Assembly: GCA_902805845.1 (NCBI GenBank)
Contig: CADCUI010000042.1
Location: 1 to 35,565, forward strand
Source: an uncultured Nocardioidaceae bacterium
Lineage (GTDB): Bacteria; Actinomycetota; Actinomycetes; Propionibacteriales; Nocardioidaceae
Direction: 5' to 3'
DNA length: 35,565 nt
The position numbers and the translations under genes were made by a program. Of this stretch, positions 35,091-35,565 are shown piece by piece. The number at the start of each line of letters is the position of its first letter. Within the stretch, counting starts at the first letter, position 1. The notes under the pieces are model-generated. The model saw only the letters and a program-made list of their open reading frames with translations. It did not search any database and had not been told where the DNA came from.

Positions 35091-35435
35091 CGATCCGTCC
35101 CTCCTCCACGGGCCGAAGCGAGGCGCTTTCGACGTGGACCGTGAGAAATGTAGTCGGGAACTTGGGTCAACCTGTGGCTATTCGGTTTGCACCGACGACC
35201 GACGGGCAATCTGACCGCGCACAGGCGACTGCCCGTCGGGGGTCGGGGAGCCTGCTACGCAGCCTCCTCCCCGACGTGGGGCGGGGGACTCGTCTCCGCC
35301 TGTGCTCAGGGCTGCTCGGTCCGCTGGTTCCAGGGCTCACGGTCTCCCATTTGCCGCGAGCGCGGAGTCTCCCACCAGCGGCCGGGCAGTCCGCCGTTGC
35401 CGCGGATGAGCCGAGGGCATGGTGCTAGGACCAAC
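35091..35435. other. Intergenic region with two adjacent strong hairpins
   Basis: Between divergent genes; no convincing gene is visible. CCGACGGGCA (35199-35208) pairs exactly with TGCCCGTCGG (35230-35239), and GTCGGGGAG (35242-35250) with CTCCCCGAC (35267-35275). The stems are 2 bases apart. They may be a leader RNA or small RNA of unknown strand, or the terminator of an unseen transcript. No tRNA, tmRNA or RNase P motif was seen. Confidence 0.5.
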
Positions 35436-35464
35436 GGACAATAGCGGCTATACCGGGGTAGCTT
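35436..35464 (+). promoter_or_regulatory. Promoter of the partial gene at the window end
   Basis: GGACAA (35436-35441) and TAGCTT (35459-35464) are 17 bases apart, and the -10 box ends 8 bases before the GTG at 35472. ATAGCGGCTAT (35441-35451), an inverted repeat, lies in the spacer and could be an operator. Confidence 0.45.
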
Positions 35465-35471
35465 GGACGAG

Positions 35472-35565
35472 GTGAGCTACGACGACTTGGCCGTCTGTGG
35501 TGAGGCCGCCTCGCTCGTCGGCCGGGTACTCCTCGGCTCCCGCTCGACCGGGGCGGAGAGCGGCA
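35472..35565 (+). CDS. Start of an unidentified gene, truncated by the window end
   Basis: GTG at 35472, 7 bases after a TAGCTT -10 box, opens a frame of 31 codons to the window end: it begins MSYDDLAVCGEAASLVGRVL. No motif is complete enough to name a family, and the 3' part lies outside. It is read as a gene start because of the promoter spacing and the open frame. Confidence is modest. Confidence 0.5.
   Translation, partial: MSYDDLAVCGEAASLVGRVLLGSRSTGAESG

Noticed and set aside
35091-35471. tRNA, tmRNA or RNase P RNA gene
   Set aside because: None of the conserved TPsiC, tmRNA or RNase P sequences are seen; only hairpins.

Overview
The window is a contiguous piece of a high-GC actinobacterial chromosome, most likely Nocardioides or another member of the Nocardioidaceae. 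The basis is the uniformly very high GC and GC-rich third positions, the acn-dxs-PAC2 order, ATP-dependent ligase and F-type SHMT protein types, actinobacterial sulfur-assimilation order (sir, small zinc-ribbon protein, cysH, CbiX), and many start codons sitting 6-8 bases after a TANNNT box (leaderless promoters). I see no insertion sequence, prophage, tRNA, rRNA or CRISPR array. This is inference from gene content; no database was searched.

Layout. 1-6.8 kb (+): 3' part of aconitase, a small gene under a perfect LexA/SOS box, dxs, a PAC2 protein and acyl-CoA thioesterase II. 6.8-9.8 kb: a repeat-rich convergent junction, a Tat-exported glycoside-hydrolase-like protein (-), then a divergent O-antigen-ligase-like membrane protein (+) with a structured leader. 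9.9-16.8 kb: a DNA-repair-rich stretch with ATP-dependent DNA ligase (-), an HhH-GPD glycosylase (+), a phospholipase D/cardiolipin-synthase-like protein (-), uvrB (+) and two small coupled genes. 16.8-18 kb: a TerC membrane protein behind a candidate manganese (yybP-ykoY-like) riboswitch.

18-23.4 kb (+): a flavin reductase (ferredoxin-NADP reductase type 2), a receiver-PAS-PAS histidine kinase, a receiver fused to an RsbW-like ATPase, a HipA-like kinase and a DUF3037 protein, tightly packed and partly overlapping; then a small unknown gene. This signalling block is the best candidate here for an undescribed system. 23.4-28.7 kb (-): lipoamide dehydrogenase, and a sulfur-assimilation operon of four genes with 4-base overlaps (sulfite reductase, zinc-ribbon protein, APS reductase, sirohydrochlorin chelatase), preceded by a leader peptide of the RRHVDL type and attenuator-like hairpins. 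28.7-32.4 kb (+): glyA, a YihY/BrkB membrane protein and a K+ channel with an RCK domain. 32.4-35.1 kb (-): a sulfotransferase and a secreted sulfatase. The last 94 bases hold the start of an unknown gene (+).

The strongest regulatory observations are the SOS box at 2497-2512, the riboswitch/strand-exchange element at 16797-16948, the sulfur leader peptide at 28486-28575, and a window-wide pattern of leaderless promoters that also fixes many start codons.
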